The translations under genes were made by a program, and so were the position numbers. The notes under the pieces are model-generated. The model saw nothing but the letters and a program-made list of their open reading frames with translations. It was not told the origin of the DNA and did not search any database. Shown here one piece after another: positions 8,349 to 16,588 of a stretch of DNA of 64,000 bases. This DNA is from Roseibium suaedae (GTDB taxonomy: Bacteria; Pseudomonadota; Alphaproteobacteria; Rhizobiales; Stappiaceae), in the NCBI RefSeq assembly GCF_900142725.1, contig NZ_FRBW01000002.1, forward strand, positions 1,144,710 through 1,208,709, in the 5' to 3' direction. Positions within the stretch are counted from its first letter, which is position 1, and each line of letters begins with the position of its first letter.

Positions 8349-9479
8349 TCACGCCGCCAGCCGGGACAGCGATATGTTTTCACCACTTGCCGTATCGAAA
8401 ACGTGAATCGACGCTGCGTTAGGACGTAGCCGCAGCTGGCCGGACGACCGGTCCAGCGCCTCGTATTCCGCAGCGCCAACAACAGCGACGACCCGGACGC
8501 CGCCCAGATCCACATGCAGATAGACCTCATGGCCCATGAATTCGACGTGAGAGATCCGGCCATTCAGGCCGCTATCCGTATCACCACGGACCACCTCGAA
8601 ATGCTGTGGGCGAACACCAACTGTCGCATCAGACGCAGACCCCAGGGTCAGCCGGGCCCCGAGTTCACGGCCAAGGGCCACGGCCTGTCCATCGATGCGG
8701 AAGACGGGATCGCTCACATCTTCCAGGCGGCCCTGCATCAGGTTCATTTCCGGAGATCCGATGAACCCGGCAACGAAGAGATTTGCCGGCCGGTTATAGA
8801 GCGCCTTCGGATCAGCGACCTGCATGATCCGGCCTTCTTTCATCACACAGATCCGGTCGCCCATGGTCATGGCCTCGGTCTGGTCATGGGTCACATAGAC
8901 CACGGTGGCCGGCTTGCCTTCCTGCTTCAGGCGCCGGTGCAAATCGATGATCCGGACCCGCATGGAAGCCCGCAGCTTGGCATCCAGATTGGAGAGAGGT
9001 TCGTCGAACAGGAAGACTTCCGGCTTCTTGATCAAGGCCCGGCCAAGCGCCACACGCTGGGCCTGGCCGCCGGACAATTGTTTCGGCAGCCGGTCGAGCA
9101 GTTCCTCGATCTCGAGGATCCGCGCGACTTCCTGGGTTGCCGCTTCCCGCTCCGCCTTTGGCATGTTCTGGATCCTGAGACCGAAGGACAGGTTCGAACG
9201 CACCTTCATATGCGGATAGAGCGCATAATTCTGGAACACCATGGCAATGCCACGCTTGCCAGGGGCCAGGTCGTTGACGACCCGGTCGCCGATCCGCACT
9301 TCACCGCCAGAGATGGTTTCAAGTCCGGCGATCATGCGCAGGGTGGTGGACTTGGCGCAGCCGGACGGTCCGACCAGCACCATGAACTCGCCCTCCTCGA
9401 CATCCAGGTTGATGCCATGCACCGCTTTGAACTGGTTGCCGTAGACTTTTTCGAGATTTCTGAGTTGCAAGCGCGCCAT
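8349..9479 (-). CDS. togA: ABC transporter ATP-binding protein (MalK/UgpC/TogA type)
   Basis: This 376-aa ATPase energises the tog importer. The Walker A region is GPSGCAKSTT (about residue 38), with alanine where most relatives have glycine. The signature is LSGGQAQRVALGRAL, Walker B is VFLFDEPLSNLD, and the switch histidine lies in VYVTHDQTEAMTMGDRI. A C-terminal MalK-like regulatory OB-fold domain follows from about residue 240 (GVRPQHFEVV). Proteins of this class can serve several family-1 importers in one cell. The start lies 2 nt after the togN stop, so it is co-translated with the permeases. Confidence 0.92.
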   Translation of the reverse strand: MARLQLRNLEKVYGNQFKAVHGINLDVEEGEFMVLVGPSGCAKSTTLRMIAGLETISGGEVRIGDRVVNDLAPGKRGIAMVFQNYALYPHMKVRSNLSFGLRIQNMPKAEREAATQEVARILEIEELLDRLPKQLSGGQAQRVALGRALIKKPEVFLFDEPLSNLDAKLRASMRVRIIDLHRRLKQEGKPATVVYVTHDQTEAMTMGDRICVMKEGRIMQVADPKALYNRPANLFVAGFIGSPEMNLMQGRLEDVSDPVFRIDGQAVALGRELGARLTLGSASDATVGVRPQHFEVVRGDTDSGLNGRISHVEFMGHEVYLHVDLGGVRVVAVVGAAEYEALDRSSGQLRLRPNAASIHVFDTASGENISLSRLAA

Positions 9480-9481
9480 GG

Positions 9482-10414
9482 TTATCCCTTCACCCCACCG
9501 GTGGAGATGCCTTCAATGAAGTATTTCTGTGCCAGGAAGAACACGATCAGTGCCGGGGCCAGTGCCAGGACGGACATGGCCAGGATACGGTTCCACTCAA
9601 AGGCTTCCGTTGTGTCGATCGACAGTTTCAGCGCCAGGCTGACCGGATATTTGTCAACCGAGGAGATGTAGATCAGCGGCCCCAGGAAGTCGTTCATGGT
9701 CCACATGAACTGGAACAGGCAGACCGAGATCAGCGCCGGGGCCAGCATGGGCACGACAATGAACAGCAGCGTCTGGAAGCTGTTGGCGCCATCGACACGG
9801 GCTGCCTCTTCCATGTCACGCGGGATGGCCCGGAGAAACTGCACCAGCATGAAAACGAAGAACGCGTCACCGGCCAGGGCAGAGGGCACCCACAGGGGCA
9901 TGAAGCTGTCCAGCCAACCAAGATCCCGGAACAGGAGATACTGAGGAATGCGGGTGACCACATTTGGCAGCAGAAGCGTCGCGATCAGTGAGGCAAACAG
10001 GATCTTCTTGCCCGGAAAGTCGAACCGGGCAAATCCGTAAGCCACAGCCGTGCAGGAGATCGCGGTCCCGAGCGTCTTCGGAAAGATGATCAGGAACGTA
10101 TTCCAGAAGAAATGGGCGAAGGTATAGGGCGTGGACGTCTGCCAGCCCTTCACATAGCCATCGAAGGTCGGGCTATCCGGAATGAAGCCCGGGTTCGCGA
10201 AGATCTCCGAATTGGTCTTCAGGGATGCCCCGATCAGCCAGATCAGCGGATAGAGCATCACGAAACCGACTGCGGTCAGCAACGCATAGCGTATGATAGC
10301 CGAAATCCGTTCGTTGCGCAGCTGCCGTGCGGCCATGGCCCGGGACGCTGCCAGCATTTCCTGCGTATCGTCGTCTCTGAACAGGGGATCAGAGGGAGTT
10401 GTCCGTGCATCCAT
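9482..10414 (-). CDS. togN: Sugar ABC transporter permease (MalG/TogN type)
   Basis: This inner-membrane permease has 310 aa and about six transmembrane segments (first near YALLTAVGFVMLYPLIWLIG). The EAA loop EEAARVDGANSFQTLLFIVVP, which contacts the ATPase, and the C-terminal QKYFIEGISTGGVKG are characteristic of the second permease in family-1 sugar systems. Four nt separate it from togM, so the two are likely translationally coupled. A cytoplasmic N-terminal tail of about 40 residues is longer than in E. coli MalG. Confidence 0.9.
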   Translation of the reverse strand: MDARTTPSDPLFRDDDTQEMLAASRAMAARQLRNERISAIIRYALLTAVGFVMLYPLIWLIGASLKTNSEIFANPGFIPDSPTFDGYVKGWQTSTPYTFAHFFWNTFLIIFPKTLGTAISCTAVAYGFARFDFPGKKILFASLIATLLLPNVVTRIPQYLLFRDLGWLDSFMPLWVPSALAGDAFFVFMLVQFLRAIPRDMEEAARVDGANSFQTLLFIVVPMLAPALISVCLFQFMWTMNDFLGPLIYISSVDKYPVSLALKLSIDTTEAFEWNRILAMSVLALAPALIVFFLAQKYFIEGISTGGVKG

Positions 10415-10418
10415 TGGA

Positions 10419-11300
10419 TCAGCTCCTCTTGTCGCCAGCGTAATAGACCCACTTCCGGGAAGACCAGAAGGCGATAACTGTCAGAACCATGATGATTGCA
10501 AAGAGCACCCAGGCGAGCGCCGAGGCATAGCCCATGTCGAAGCGCTTGAAGGCCTCGTCATAGATGTAGAGCGGCAGCAGATAGGTGGACTTGAGCGGAC
10601 CACCCTGGGTGATGATGTAGGGGCCGTTGAACTCCTGGAACGCCTGAACCATCTGCATGATCAGGTTGAAGAAGATCACCGGCGTGATCAGCGGCAGGGT
10701 GATGAAGAAGAACGTCCGCACCTTGCCCGCACCGTCGATCGCTGCCGCTTCATAGAGCGACTTGTCGATGGACTGGAGCGCCGCCAGGAAGATCACCATC
10801 GCGGAACCGAACTGCCACATGCGCAGAAGCGTGATGGTGAAGAGGGCGTTGGCCGGATCGCCGAACCAGTTGACCGCCTCGAAGCCAAGCGAGGTCAGGA
10901 ACATGTTCACCAGACCAGCATCGGCAAAGATATAGCGCCAAAGGACCGCAATCGCGATCGATCCGCCCAGGATCGAGGGCACATAATAGGCGGTGCGGAA
11001 GAAATTGATGAAGGCCAGCCGGTAGTTCAGGATGTAGGCAATGAACAGGGCAAAGGCCAGCTTCAACGGCACCGTCGTGAAGACATAGATCAGCGTGACC
11101 CACAGCGACTTCTTGAAGGTCCGGTCGCGGGTGAACATGTCGATGTAATTGTCGAGCCCCGCCCACTTCGGCGCGCTGATCAGGTTGTAATCGGTGAAGC
11201 TCAGATAGAGCGATGCGATGAAGGGGATGGCCGTGAAGGCGAACAGCCCGATCAAGTATGGCGCCAGATAGGCAAGCCCGAGAAACCGGTTATTGCCCAT
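10419..11300 (-). CDS. togM: Sugar ABC transporter permease (MalF/TogM type)
   Basis: This is the first gene of the tog operon: a 293-aa permease with about six membrane segments. Its EAA loop is YEAAAIDGAGKVRTFFFITLP. ATG 11300 (MGNNRFLGLAYLAPYLIG) is chosen because GGGAGG lies 7 nt upstream; the longer frame to 11345 has no such site. The N-terminal GLAYLAPYLIGLFAF is the standard first helix of these permeases. It is divergent from an AraC-type regulator, and a 12-bp palindrome lies in the shared upstream region. Confidence 0.9.
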   Translation of the reverse strand: MGNNRFLGLAYLAPYLIGLFAFTAIPFIASLYLSFTDYNLISAPKWAGLDNYIDMFTRDRTFKKSLWVTLIYVFTTVPLKLAFALFIAYILNYRLAFINFFRTAYYVPSILGGSIAIAVLWRYIFADAGLVNMFLTSLGFEAVNWFGDPANALFTITLLRMWQFGSAMVIFLAALQSIDKSLYEAAAIDGAGKVRTFFFITLPLITPVIFFNLIMQMVQAFQEFNGPYIITQGGPLKSTYLLPLYIYDEAFKRFDMGYASALAWVLFAIIMVLTVIAFWSSRKWVYYAGDKRS

Positions 11301-11368
11301 GGCACGCCTCCCGGCCGCAGCACAAAGCGCAGGCCTGCGTATCAAGTTCGATTTCGTGCATTATTTGG

Positions 11369-11380
11369 CTGTTGCAACAG
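11369..11380. promoter_or_regulatory. Perfect palindrome CTGTTGCAACAG between togM and araC-type gene
   Basis: A 12-bp perfect palindrome lies about 70 bp upstream of the togM start and 114 bp upstream of the divergent regulator. It is a candidate operator for pectin-responsive control of the tog operon. A TTGACA -35-like hexamer for the regulator is at 11436-11441 with no convincing -10. Confidence 0.4.
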
Positions 11381-11493
11381 GCGATCAGACTTTCAGACAC
11401 AAGGCCCGAAAGGCAACGCCGGCCGCCTCCTCCCGTTGACAGCTAGGGTATTCGCTCTCGTCTTGCCCTGTTTATGACCTTGAATTACCCTTC

Positions 11494-12441
11494 ATGAAAT
11501 TGACATTTCCGGACAAAAAGATGGACGAAATCGAAGGTAGCATTCTTGCCGAAATTCCGCCGCAGGCGCTCTCGCTCACCCTGACGCGGTCAACCATCCC
11601 CATGCAGCATTCGCCCTCCTGGTACATCGACAAGACCAATGTGGTGGAGGATCTGATCATCGGGCTGGAGGGGGAAGGCCGGTATCTGATCGAGGGGGAA
11701 GAGATTTCAATCGCTCCCGGCGATGCGCTGCTCATTCCCCGCGGTGTCCGCTTCCGTGGCTGGAATCCGGGCACGGAAACCTATCTCGGCATCGCCCAGC
11801 ATTTCACCTTGAAGATCTTCAACCAGCACGACTTCACCGACCAGATGAAGCTGCACCGGAAAGTCCATCTGTCCAAGTGGCCCCTGCTGGAGCCGCTCGC
11901 CCGCCACTACCGGCAATCCGCTCCGGCGAGCTCGACCACGCTGGCCCAGCACCACATGTTCATGTTCCTGCTGACCAGCTTCATCGATGATGCCTTCATC
12001 GCCTGGCAGCATCAGGAAGAGGGACTAATGGCAACCGGCGATTCCCTTGCGCTGGCAATCATGTTTGCCGCGACTCAGATCAGCGCCGATCCCCTCAATC
12101 CTGACATTGCCGACAGGGTGGTCGAGGCAGCGCCCTATAATCCGGATTACTTTCACCGGGAGTTCCGCAAGCGCATCGGCTCCACGCCCCGCAAGTTCCA
12201 GGAATTCAAGCGCATGGAGCGGGCAATGCATTTCCTCGGCTCAGGCCATAGCGTCGGCCAATCCGCTGCCCAGGTTGGCTATCAGGACGTCTATTATTTC
12301 TCGCGCATGTTCAAACGCCACATCGGCACCAGTCCGCGCGGCTATGTCCAGAACCTGCAACAACACCGCGACGGTGCCTTTCCCAAGGGCGAGGAAGATG
12401 GCCTGATTCACTACCCTCAGCGTCAGGCGCAGCCTGCTTAA
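11494..12441 (+). CDS. AraC-family regulator with N-terminal cupin domain
   Basis: This is the probable activator of the divergent tog/GH28/GH105 operon. Residues about 25-110 form a cupin-like sensor (EDLIIGLEGEGRYLIEGEE, then APGDALLIPRGVRF). The C-terminal 100 residues are the double helix-turn-helix, with FHREFRKRIGSTPRKFQEFK and the signature around GYQDVYYFSRMFKRHIGTSP. At 315 aa it has the common size of sugar-responsive AraC proteins. No clear ribosome-binding site precedes ATG 11494; an ATG at 11521 is an alternative. Its stop codon overlaps the converging phnN stop on a shared TTAA. Confidence 0.85.
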   Translation: MKLTFPDKKMDEIEGSILAEIPPQALSLTLTRSTIPMQHSPSWYIDKTNVVEDLIIGLEGEGRYLIEGEEISIAPGDALLIPRGVRFRGWNPGTETYLGIAQHFTLKIFNQHDFTDQMKLHRKVHLSKWPLLEPLARHYRQSAPASSTTLAQHHMFMFLLTSFIDDAFIAWQHQEEGLMATGDSLALAIMFAATQISADPLNPDIADRVVEAAPYNPDYFHREFRKRIGSTPRKFQEFKRMERAMHFLGSGHSVGQSAAQVGYQDVYYFSRMFKRHIGTSPRGYVQNLQQHRDGAFPKGEEDGLIHYPQRQAQPA

Positions 12442-13028
12442 GGCTCGGACCCATAAGCAAGATCCCTCAGCAGGGCGGCAAGCTGTTCCCCGGCTTCCGC
12501 CAGCGTGCCCGCATTTTCGATCCGGGTCACATTCTGCCCGGCGACCGGCACGACAGTTCGATTGAGCCGTGCCTCGACAGCGGCCGCACTTTCCCGCCCC
12601 CGCGAAGCGAGACGCTGGGCGCGGATCTCTGCAGGTGCCGTGATCTCGACGATCTGAAGGCGGTCAAAGATTTTCCGGGCGGCCTCAAGCATCTTCCGGG
12701 ACAGATTGGCCGTGACGACCTTTCCCGCCGCAAGATCGCCGAGAATTGACGCGGGCAGGCCATAGCGCAGGCCATGGGCTTCCCAGGTCATCGCGAACCG
12801 GCCCTGCGCTTCCTGCCGTTCAAACTCGTCAAGTGACAGGCTGTCATGATCCTCCAGCTCCGCATGAGCCGTCCGTGTGACAGTCCGGCGGGTGAAGACA
12901 AACCGGGGATCTGTGTCCAGTTCCTTGCGGGCATAGGCAATCAGACTGTCCTTGCCGACACCGCTGGAGCCGACGACCGCGAAGAAGACACCGGACGTGC
13001 CATTGAGAGAAAAGCCGGCCTCGCTCAC
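12438..13028 (-). CDS. phnN: Ribose 1,5-bisphosphokinase (PhnN)
   Basis: This enzyme phosphorylates alpha-D-ribose 1,5-bisphosphate to PRPP, the salvage step after carbon-phosphorus lyase. The guanylate-kinase-like fold shows a P-loop variant FFAVVGSSGVGKDS (residues about 14-27) and the FTRRTVTR substrate segment. Its 196 aa is the usual length. The start overlaps the phnM stop by ATGA. The C-P lyase core genes phnGHIJKL are absent from the window, so this is the tail of a split locus. Confidence 0.9.
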   Translation of the reverse strand: MSEAGFSLNGTSGVFFAVVGSSGVGKDSLIAYARKELDTDPRFVFTRRTVTRTAHAELEDHDSLSLDEFERQEAQGRFAMTWEAHGLRYGLPASILGDLAAGKVVTANLSRKMLEAARKIFDRLQIVEITAPAEIRAQRLASRGRESAAAVEARLNRTVVPVAGQNVTRIENAGTLAEAGEQLAALLRDLAYGSEP

Positions 13029-14176
13029 GATACCCGCTGCCCCTCCCGCCAGACAGACCGGACAAGAGGCACGTCCCCCTCGAGATGAACCCGCACCACA
13101 TCGCCCCGGCGGCCGACCTCGATCGCCCCGCGGTCCGTCAGGCCAACAGCTTCCGCCGGTGACTTCGTGACCATGTTGATGGCCTGGTTCACGGAGAGAC
13201 CTTCAATGCTCTCGGTCAGCTGGAAGGCTGCCTGCAACAGGCTGAAGGGAATGTAATCGGACGACAGGATGTCAAGAACACCTTCAGCCGCAAGATCCCG
13301 CGCCGAGACATTGCCCGAGTGAGACCCGCCCCGCACCACATTGGGCGCCCCCATCAGCACCTTCATCCCAGCATCATGGGAGGCTCTGGCCGCCTCCAGC
13401 GTTGTCGGGAATTCGGCCACCAGCGTGTTGAACCCAATCGCTTCACTCACATGTTCAAGGGTCGCATCGTCATGGCTTGCCAGAACGATGCCACGTTCCT
13501 TGCAAAGCGCAGCAATCGCCTTGCGGTTCATGTCCGACCATTGCGCAGCCTGGGCTTGGCGCTTGGAAGCATAGATGTTGAACTCTTCATCGGACATGCC
13601 GGTCTTGCCCTGATAGTAGAGCTTGTAGGCGGCAAGGCTGACGAATTGGCGCTGCCCCGGCGTATGATCCATCAAAGACGCCAGACGGAACCGCGGATCG
13701 GTCTCGAACAGGCGCACGCCTGACATAATGTCACCACCCGAGACTTCGCACCGCAGGTGAATGAAGTGATCAGCCCTGAGCCGTCCGCGGGACTGGCCCT
13801 CCTCGATCGCATCCGCCAGCAGCCGCATGTCCGCTGCCGTGATCCTGGCATCTTCATCCATGCCGACCCGCAAGGCGTCGAACACAGTCGTGATGCCGGA
13901 GGCAGTGATCTGGGCATCATGAGCCTGAACGGCTGCAAGCGGATTCCACCTCACGCCCGGGCGCGGTGCATAATGAACCTCGAGATGATCCGTGTGCAGT
14001 TCCACCAGACCCGGGATCAACCAGTCTCCGTCACAGTCCACCCCATCCACCTCGGTGCTGCCGGCTGTGATGTCGGCAATCAAGCCATCGCGCACCAGAA
14101 GCGCGCCGTGGATCACGGTATCAGGCAGGACCAGGCGGGCATTCTTGAAGACGATGTCTTTTGACCGCTCAGGCAT
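13025..14176 (-). CDS. phnM: Alpha-D-ribose 1-methylphosphonate 5-triphosphate diphosphatase (PhnM)
   Basis: This amidohydrolase-superfamily enzyme releases pyrophosphate from the ribosyl-triphosphate phosphonate intermediate. Visible features are the N-terminal beta segment (KNARLVLPDTVIHGALLVRD), the metal-binding LVELHTDHLEVHYAPRPGV, a central RCEVSG, and HDDATLEHV. At 383 aa it matches PhnM. It overlaps the DUF1045 gene upstream by 8 nt and phnN downstream by 4 nt, indicating a tight operon. Confidence 0.93.
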   Translation of the reverse strand: MPERSKDIVFKNARLVLPDTVIHGALLVRDGLIADITAGSTEVDGVDCDGDWLIPGLVELHTDHLEVHYAPRPGVRWNPLAAVQAHDAQITASGITTVFDALRVGMDEDARITAADMRLLADAIEEGQSRGRLRADHFIHLRCEVSGGDIMSGVRLFETDPRFRLASLMDHTPGQRQFVSLAAYKLYYQGKTGMSDEEFNIYASKRQAQAAQWSDMNRKAIAALCKERGIVLASHDDATLEHVSEAIGFNTLVAEFPTTLEAARASHDAGMKVLMGAPNVVRGGSHSGNVSARDLAAEGVLDILSSDYIPFSLLQAAFQLTESIEGLSVNQAINMVTKSPAEAVGLTDRGAIEVGRRGDVVRVHLEGDVPLVRSVWREGQRVS

Positions 14177-14861
14177 GTGTTTCCTCGATTTCGGCAGGGA
14201 TCAAGAGAGGACGGGATTGAACCTGGAACGGCGCCCCCGGTTCCGGCTCGGAAAAAACCGCCAGGGCATCCACCTCAAGCGGCTTGCCGATGAACGCGGC
14301 AAAACGGGACTTGAGCACCACTTCCACCTCATCCAGCTGATCGGCCGGCACTGATCCGGTGAGGGTCATGTGAAAGCGGAATTCTTCAAAGACGTAAGGA
14401 TAACCCCATTCGCACATAAGGGCATCCTGGCGCGGGGAAAGGGCCGACTTGCGCCGCCGTTCGAGATCCTTTTCCGTCAAGGGAGCACGGAAGGGTTCGA
14501 AATGGCGGACCACATTGGCCGCAAATTCAGTGAGGGCAGCACAAGGCATTGCTGGAACGAGCGCGAAGAACGACCCGAGCCGCCCCAGTGCCAGCTCCGG
14601 CACACGAAAGCCCCGATGCTCCGCACAAAAAGCCTGAACTTCCCTCTCCAGCCCCGCCAGATCATAGCCTTCTGCCAAGGCAAAGGGCGCCTTCAGCGTG
14701 CCATGAAATCCGTAACGCCGGGGAGCGGCCACGAGATCATCTGCGGCAGAAGAAGGTGACCGGATCTCCTCTCCGTTGAACGGATTGCGCCCCAGCCAAT
14801 CGGCAGCGGCAAGGGTTAAATCAGAATCGGCAGAGGGCGTAAAATAAAGGGCGGCGCGCAT
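14169..14861 (-). CDS. DUF1045 phosphonate-metabolism protein (2H phosphoesterase-like)
   Basis: This protein of 230 aa belongs to a family regularly found next to phnM in alphaproteobacteria. The start MRAALYFTPSADSDLT and the segments RRYGFHGTLKAPF (near residue 55) and EEFRFHMTLTGSV (near residue 160) give two H-x-T/S motifs, as in 2H phosphoesterases related to cyclic phosphodiesterases. A role on a cyclic ribose phosphate formed by C-P lyase (as for PhnP) is an inference. ATG 14861 is chosen because the family begins there; the frame extends to 14963 without a better start. Confidence 0.8.
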   Translation of the reverse strand: MRAALYFTPSADSDLTLAAADWLGRNPFNGEEIRSPSSAADDLVAAPRRYGFHGTLKAPFALAEGYDLAGLEREVQAFCAEHRGFRVPELALGRLGSFFALVPAMPCAALTEFAANVVRHFEPFRAPLTEKDLERRRKSALSPRQDALMCEWGYPYVFEEFRFHMTLTGSVPADQLDEVEVVLKSRFAAFIGKPLEVDALAVFSEPEPGAPFQVQSRPLLIPAEIEETHA

Positions 14862-14983
14862 GAAATCCGGTCTTCGGCAGGTGAGTTTGCCCGAGGGTGC
14901 ATGGAGAATGCGACGCGGGCACGACGAATGGCAGGCACCTGAAAGATAGCCGCCCTGACACAAAAGAGAAGCCCGGAAAGGCG

Positions 14984-15403
14984 CTATTTTCCCGCAGCAG
15001 CCAGCTGGGCATAGCGCTTCAGACGTTCATCCAGCGTTCCGGTGTGAAGCTCAAACAGATGATTGTCATGATCGTGGAAATAGATCGAGCGCCCCTCGCC
15101 CTCCACGCGCGGACGCGGCGGGCGCATATCCAGTCCCAACTCGGAGATCTTGCGCACACAATCGTCATAGTCCTCCTCGGAAATCTGGAAGGCGACATGA
15201 TTGTAGGTCCGCTCAGTCAGGGGGGCGCCTTTCATGATCGCAACCCAGACATCTCCCACGAGAAAGAACTTCTCCTGGGAGATGGAAAACATGTCCTCGC
15301 CACTGGAGTAGACCTCCCGCGCGCCCAGCACCGAGGTCAGAACAAGGCTCATCCGCTCCAGGTCGGAGACGATGAAGGTGATATGAGACAAACCGGTGGC
15401 CAA
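14984..15403 (-). CDS. fosX: FosX-type epoxide hydrolase / glyoxalase-fold protein
   Basis: This is a metal-dependent enzyme of the vicinal oxygen chelate fold. In Listeria, FosX opens the epoxide of fosfomycin with water. Alignment by eye to FosX is strong throughout: GLSHITFIVSDL, VYSSGEDMFSIS, EKFFLVGDVWVAIMKG, TYNHVAFQIS, EGEGRSIYFHDHDNHLFELH. Both histidine ligands and the glutamate ligand are present, as is the glutamate of EKFFL that serves as the FosX catalytic base. The best start is TTG 15403 with GGAGG 5 nt upstream; a TTG at 15415 is also open. It lies 122 nt upstream of the DUF1045-phnM-phnN genes on the same strand. A related FosX in a Mesorhizobium loti phn operon was described as catalytically promiscuous with weak resistance activity, so a phosphonate-metabolism role is plausible. 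Confidence 0.85.
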   Translation of the reverse strand: MATGLSHITFIVSDLERMSLVLTSVLGAREVYSSGEDMFSISQEKFFLVGDVWVAIMKGAPLTERTYNHVAFQISEEDYDDCVRKISELGLDMRPPRPRVEGEGRSIYFHDHDNHLFELHTGTLDERLKRYAQLAAAGK

Positions 15404-15472
15404 GCGAACCTCCAAGATCCAAGCCCGGCACTTGTGCCCGTGAATTCAGGCAGGCCCGTGGCCACGCGGGCT

Positions 15473-16588
15473 TTACTGCGGATCGGATTCAGGCGGGCGG
15501 GCCACTTCGAAGGTTTCCCGCCAGCGGCTGATGAAATGCGAGCGCTTCTGCCGGTCCAGAGCCACAAGCAAGGTGGGAGACAGGCTAATCGACCGCAGGG
15601 CAGTCTCGCTGATCGTCTCACCTTCTGCGCCGACTTCACCTATGAGCGGCATGATCAGACGCGCCCGCTGGAGCTCGGTCTGACCGGCTGAGGACAGAAG
15701 ATACTCAAGAAAGGCCTGCGCTTCGACCGGATGATGCGCCTGCTTCGGGATCATCACCGCCCGGGAGAGAACCAGCGTGTAATCCTCGGGAAGGACCACG
15801 CCCAGGCGGTCATCGCCATAGGCAAGCTCCATGGCGTAGGAGCCGATCACATTGTAGGCGATCAGGTAAGTTCCGTCCGCAACGCCGGAAATCAGCTCGG
15901 CAGAACAACAGGTTGCCACCGCATCCGTGCGGCCGAAGGATTCCAGCAAGGCGCCGAACGTCGTCGCTTCACGGGAATCGGCAAAGGCAAAGAGATATCC
16001 CACACCTGATTGCTCGATGTCATAGGTCGCAACCTTGCCTGCATAGCGGGACAGGGACGGACGCAGCAGGTCGAGCAGGTCAAAGCGGGTATGCGGGATT
16101 TCGGAGGGCGGCACGAGACGGCGGTTATAGACCATCACGACCGGCTCCCGCGTCACGCCCCAAAGCTCGTCCCGCCAGCGCAAGGCTGAGGGAAGATTAG
16201 CCGTTGCAGGCGACCGGTAGCTGAGCGCGCAGGCATCATTCACCAGCCTGACCATCTGATGGACGCCTGAGCTCATGACCATGTCGGCAGGATCATCCCC
16301 GCCATGGCAACCCTCGACGCTGTCCTGATAAAGATCGTTGGAGCCCCATTGCTGGTAGACGATCTGCAGATCCGGACGGGTTTCGAGATAGGCATCGACG
16401 ACCTGCCCGAAGATCCGCAGATCAATCGTGGACCGGATCACCAGACGGCCCGGCGCATCTGCAGCTCCAAAGGTCTCGACGATCTCGGGCTCCCCGGCGC
16501 GAACGAGCCCGGAAGGGGCGAGGAGCGCCAGGCAGAAAATGGAGAGACGGAAAACCCGGCTCAGATAAAGCGGCACAAAGGACCTCAT
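15473..16588 (-). CDS. Orphan periplasmic solute-binding protein linked to TctDE
   Basis: This is a 371-aa predicted periplasmic protein. A signal peptide covers about residues 1-31 (IFCLALLAPSGLVRA). The fold resembles iron/thiamine-type ABC solute-binding proteins: RLVIRSTIDLRIFGQVVDAY, ADMVMSSGVHQMVRLVNDA, ELWGVTREPVVMVYNRRL and AFLEYLLSSAGQTELQ. No ABC permease or ATPase gene is nearby. The ATG overlaps the stop of the tctE kinase gene by ATGA, so it is co-translated with the two-component system. It may present a ligand to the kinase rather than support transport; that is inference. A GC-rich hairpin directly follows the stop (about 15450-15470). Confidence 0.78.
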   Translation of the reverse strand: MRSFVPLYLSRVFRLSIFCLALLAPSGLVRAGEPEIVETFGAADAPGRLVIRSTIDLRIFGQVVDAYLETRPDLQIVYQQWGSNDLYQDSVEGCHGGDDPADMVMSSGVHQMVRLVNDACALSYRSPATANLPSALRWRDELWGVTREPVVMVYNRRLVPPSEIPHTRFDLLDLLRPSLSRYAGKVATYDIEQSGVGYLFAFADSREATTFGALLESFGRTDAVATCCSAELISGVADGTYLIAYNVIGSYAMELAYGDDRLGVVLPEDYTLVLSRAVMIPKQAHHPVEAQAFLEYLLSSAGQTELQRARLIMPLIGEVGAEGETISETALRSISLSPTLLVALDRQKRSHFISRWRETFEVARPPESDPQ

